From NCBI GenBank assembly GCA_014380155.1, contig JACMKJ010000595.1, forward strand, positions 1-14,031: a stretch of DNA of 14,031 nucleotides, read 5' to 3'. Shown here in pieces: positions 13,641-14,031 of this stretch. Under the pieces are notes generated by a model that worked only from the letters and a program-made list of their open reading frames with translations, made no database searches and had not been told where the DNA came from. Source of the stretch: Rhizobacter sp. GTDB lineage: Bacteria > Pseudomonadota > Gammaproteobacteria > Burkholderiales > Burkholderiaceae_C. The position numbers and the translations under genes are program-made. How positions within the stretch are numbered: the first letter of the stretch is position 1; every line of letters begins with the position of its first letter.

Positions 13641-13789
13641 GGTGAGCGGGCATGCGCCGCAGCGCTGGAGCCGACCGAATGTAGCCATCAAATATTTCGG
13701 TATGGAGTCAAGCGCCGTGGTCTGCCTGCGCTGTAACGCATGGGGCAAGGTGCATGCAACGGTCACACAAGCTGCCTAGCATCGACCGC
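13641..13789. promoter_or_regulatory. Divergent intergenic region with likely promoters for both flanking genes
   Basis: This 149-bp gap between divergent starts (13640 minus, 13790 plus) is the only sizeable non-coding stretch, so promoters for the ten-gene minus-strand run and the rightward gene should lie here. A locally AT-rich patch (13687-13704) contains the palindrome AAATATTT (13690-13697). On the minus strand TTGACT (13711-13706) matches the -35 consensus at five of six bases, but I find no convincing -10 at normal spacing. No operator or riboswitch is recognisable. The promoter role is inferred from gene arrangement. Confidence 0.45.
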
Positions 13790-14031
13790 ATGGCAGCCAC
13801 CTCCACACCACGCACGCTCGTGGTCAACTTCAACGCGCCCGAACTCAACCAGCTCGCCATGGCGCTCGCGTCAAGCGGTGCGCTCGAGGCTTATGTGCGC
13901 CCCTATGCCAACAAGGGGCGGGCCTGGGAACGCGCCTTGTCGGCGCTGCCGCTGGCGGGCCGCGCGTACAACAGCAGCTTTGGCCGGCGCCGCATGGCCA
14001 GCCCCGCACTGGCCGCGCTCACACGCGAAGC
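13790..14031 (+). CDS. N-terminal fragment of a probable glycosyltransferase (3' partial)
   Basis: ATG 13790 opens a frame that runs without stop to the window edge, 80 codons. The fragment begins MAATSTPRTLVVNFNAPELN and continues with LAMALASSGALEAYVRPYAN and a Gly/Arg-rich stretch. A short beta-strand followed by an Asn-rich loop and helix at the very start fits the first Rossmann unit of a GT-B enzyme, and the 'VRPYANKGR' style segment occurs in glycosyltransferases of exopolysaccharide loci. High GC at third positions supports real coding. No catalytic motif is reached, so the product is a guess supported mainly by context. It diverges from the GT4 gene and shares its upstream region. 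No clear Shine-Dalgarno sequence precedes the ATG. Confidence 0.6.
   Translation, partial: MAATSTPRTLVVNFNAPELNQLAMALASSGALEAYVRPYANKGRAWERALSALPLAGRAYNSSFGRRRMASPALAALTRE

Noticed and set aside
12639..13736. Plus-strand frame of about 365 codons opposite the first GT4 gene
   Set aside because: No recognisable motif and composition typical of antisense frames; the minus-strand frame has the full GT4 motif set.
13641..13766. N-terminal extension of the first GT4 protein
   Set aside because: The Rossmann strand starts at ATG 13640; upstream residues have no family match and would use up the divergent promoter region.
13777..13782. TAGCAT as a -10 element for the rightward gene
   Set aside because: No matching -35 at 16-18 nt, and it would put the transcript start at the ATG itself; too weak to call.

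Overview
The window is about 14 kb of high-GC DNA (roughly 65-70% by eye), packed with genes of a surface or secreted polysaccharide (exopolysaccharide, capsule or O-antigen) locus. Base composition, frequent GTG/TTG starts and protein style suggest a Burkholderiales-type betaproteobacterium (Rubrivivax/Leptothrix/Ideonella-like). That placement is inference: no rRNA or other marker gene is present. I see no tRNA, CRISPR array, insertion sequence or phage gene.

Layout. (A) Positions 1-3015, plus strand: the 3' part of an MBOAT (AlgI-like) membrane O-acyltransferase, a membrane-anchored SGNH-like partner protein, and a GT-B-like glycosyltransferase. (B) Positions 3012-13640, minus strand: ten tightly packed genes that read as one transcription unit starting near 13640. 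In order of transcription they are a GT4 glycosyltransferase, a Wzy-like polymerase/ligase, a Wzx-like flippase, a methyltransferase, a GT2 glycosyltransferase, a second GT4 glycosyltransferase, a predicted Tat-exported SGNH lipoprotein, a membrane acyltransferase-3, a second methyltransferase and a left-handed beta-helix (hexapeptide) acetyltransferase. (C) Positions 13641-13789: a 149-bp divergent intergenic region, the only sizeable non-coding stretch. (D) Positions 13790-14031, plus strand: the start of another gene, probably a glycosyltransferase, cut by the window edge.

How they work together (inference from families). The glycosyltransferases (GT4, GT2, GT4, the GT-B-like protein and possibly the truncated gene) would build a lipid-linked repeat unit in the cytoplasm. 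The two methyltransferases and the hexapeptide acetyltransferase could modify sugars or precursors there. The flippase would move the unit across the inner membrane and the Wzy-like protein would polymerise or ligate it. The MBOAT/SGNH-like pair and the acyltransferase-3/SGNH lipoprotein pair would then O-acylate, or trim acyl groups from, the glycan on the periplasmic side. The initiating sugar-phosphate transferase and Wza/Wzc export machinery are not in the window and are probably nearby.

The most notable points are the concentration of acyl-decoration functions (three acyltransferase families plus two SGNH-type proteins), a G9 homopolymer inside the flippase gene, a GC-poor acyltransferase gene, and convergent genes whose stop codons overlap inside a perfect stem-loop. 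I do not see evidence for a wholly new kind of system. The best candidate for something undescribed is the paired, multi-family acylation arrangement.
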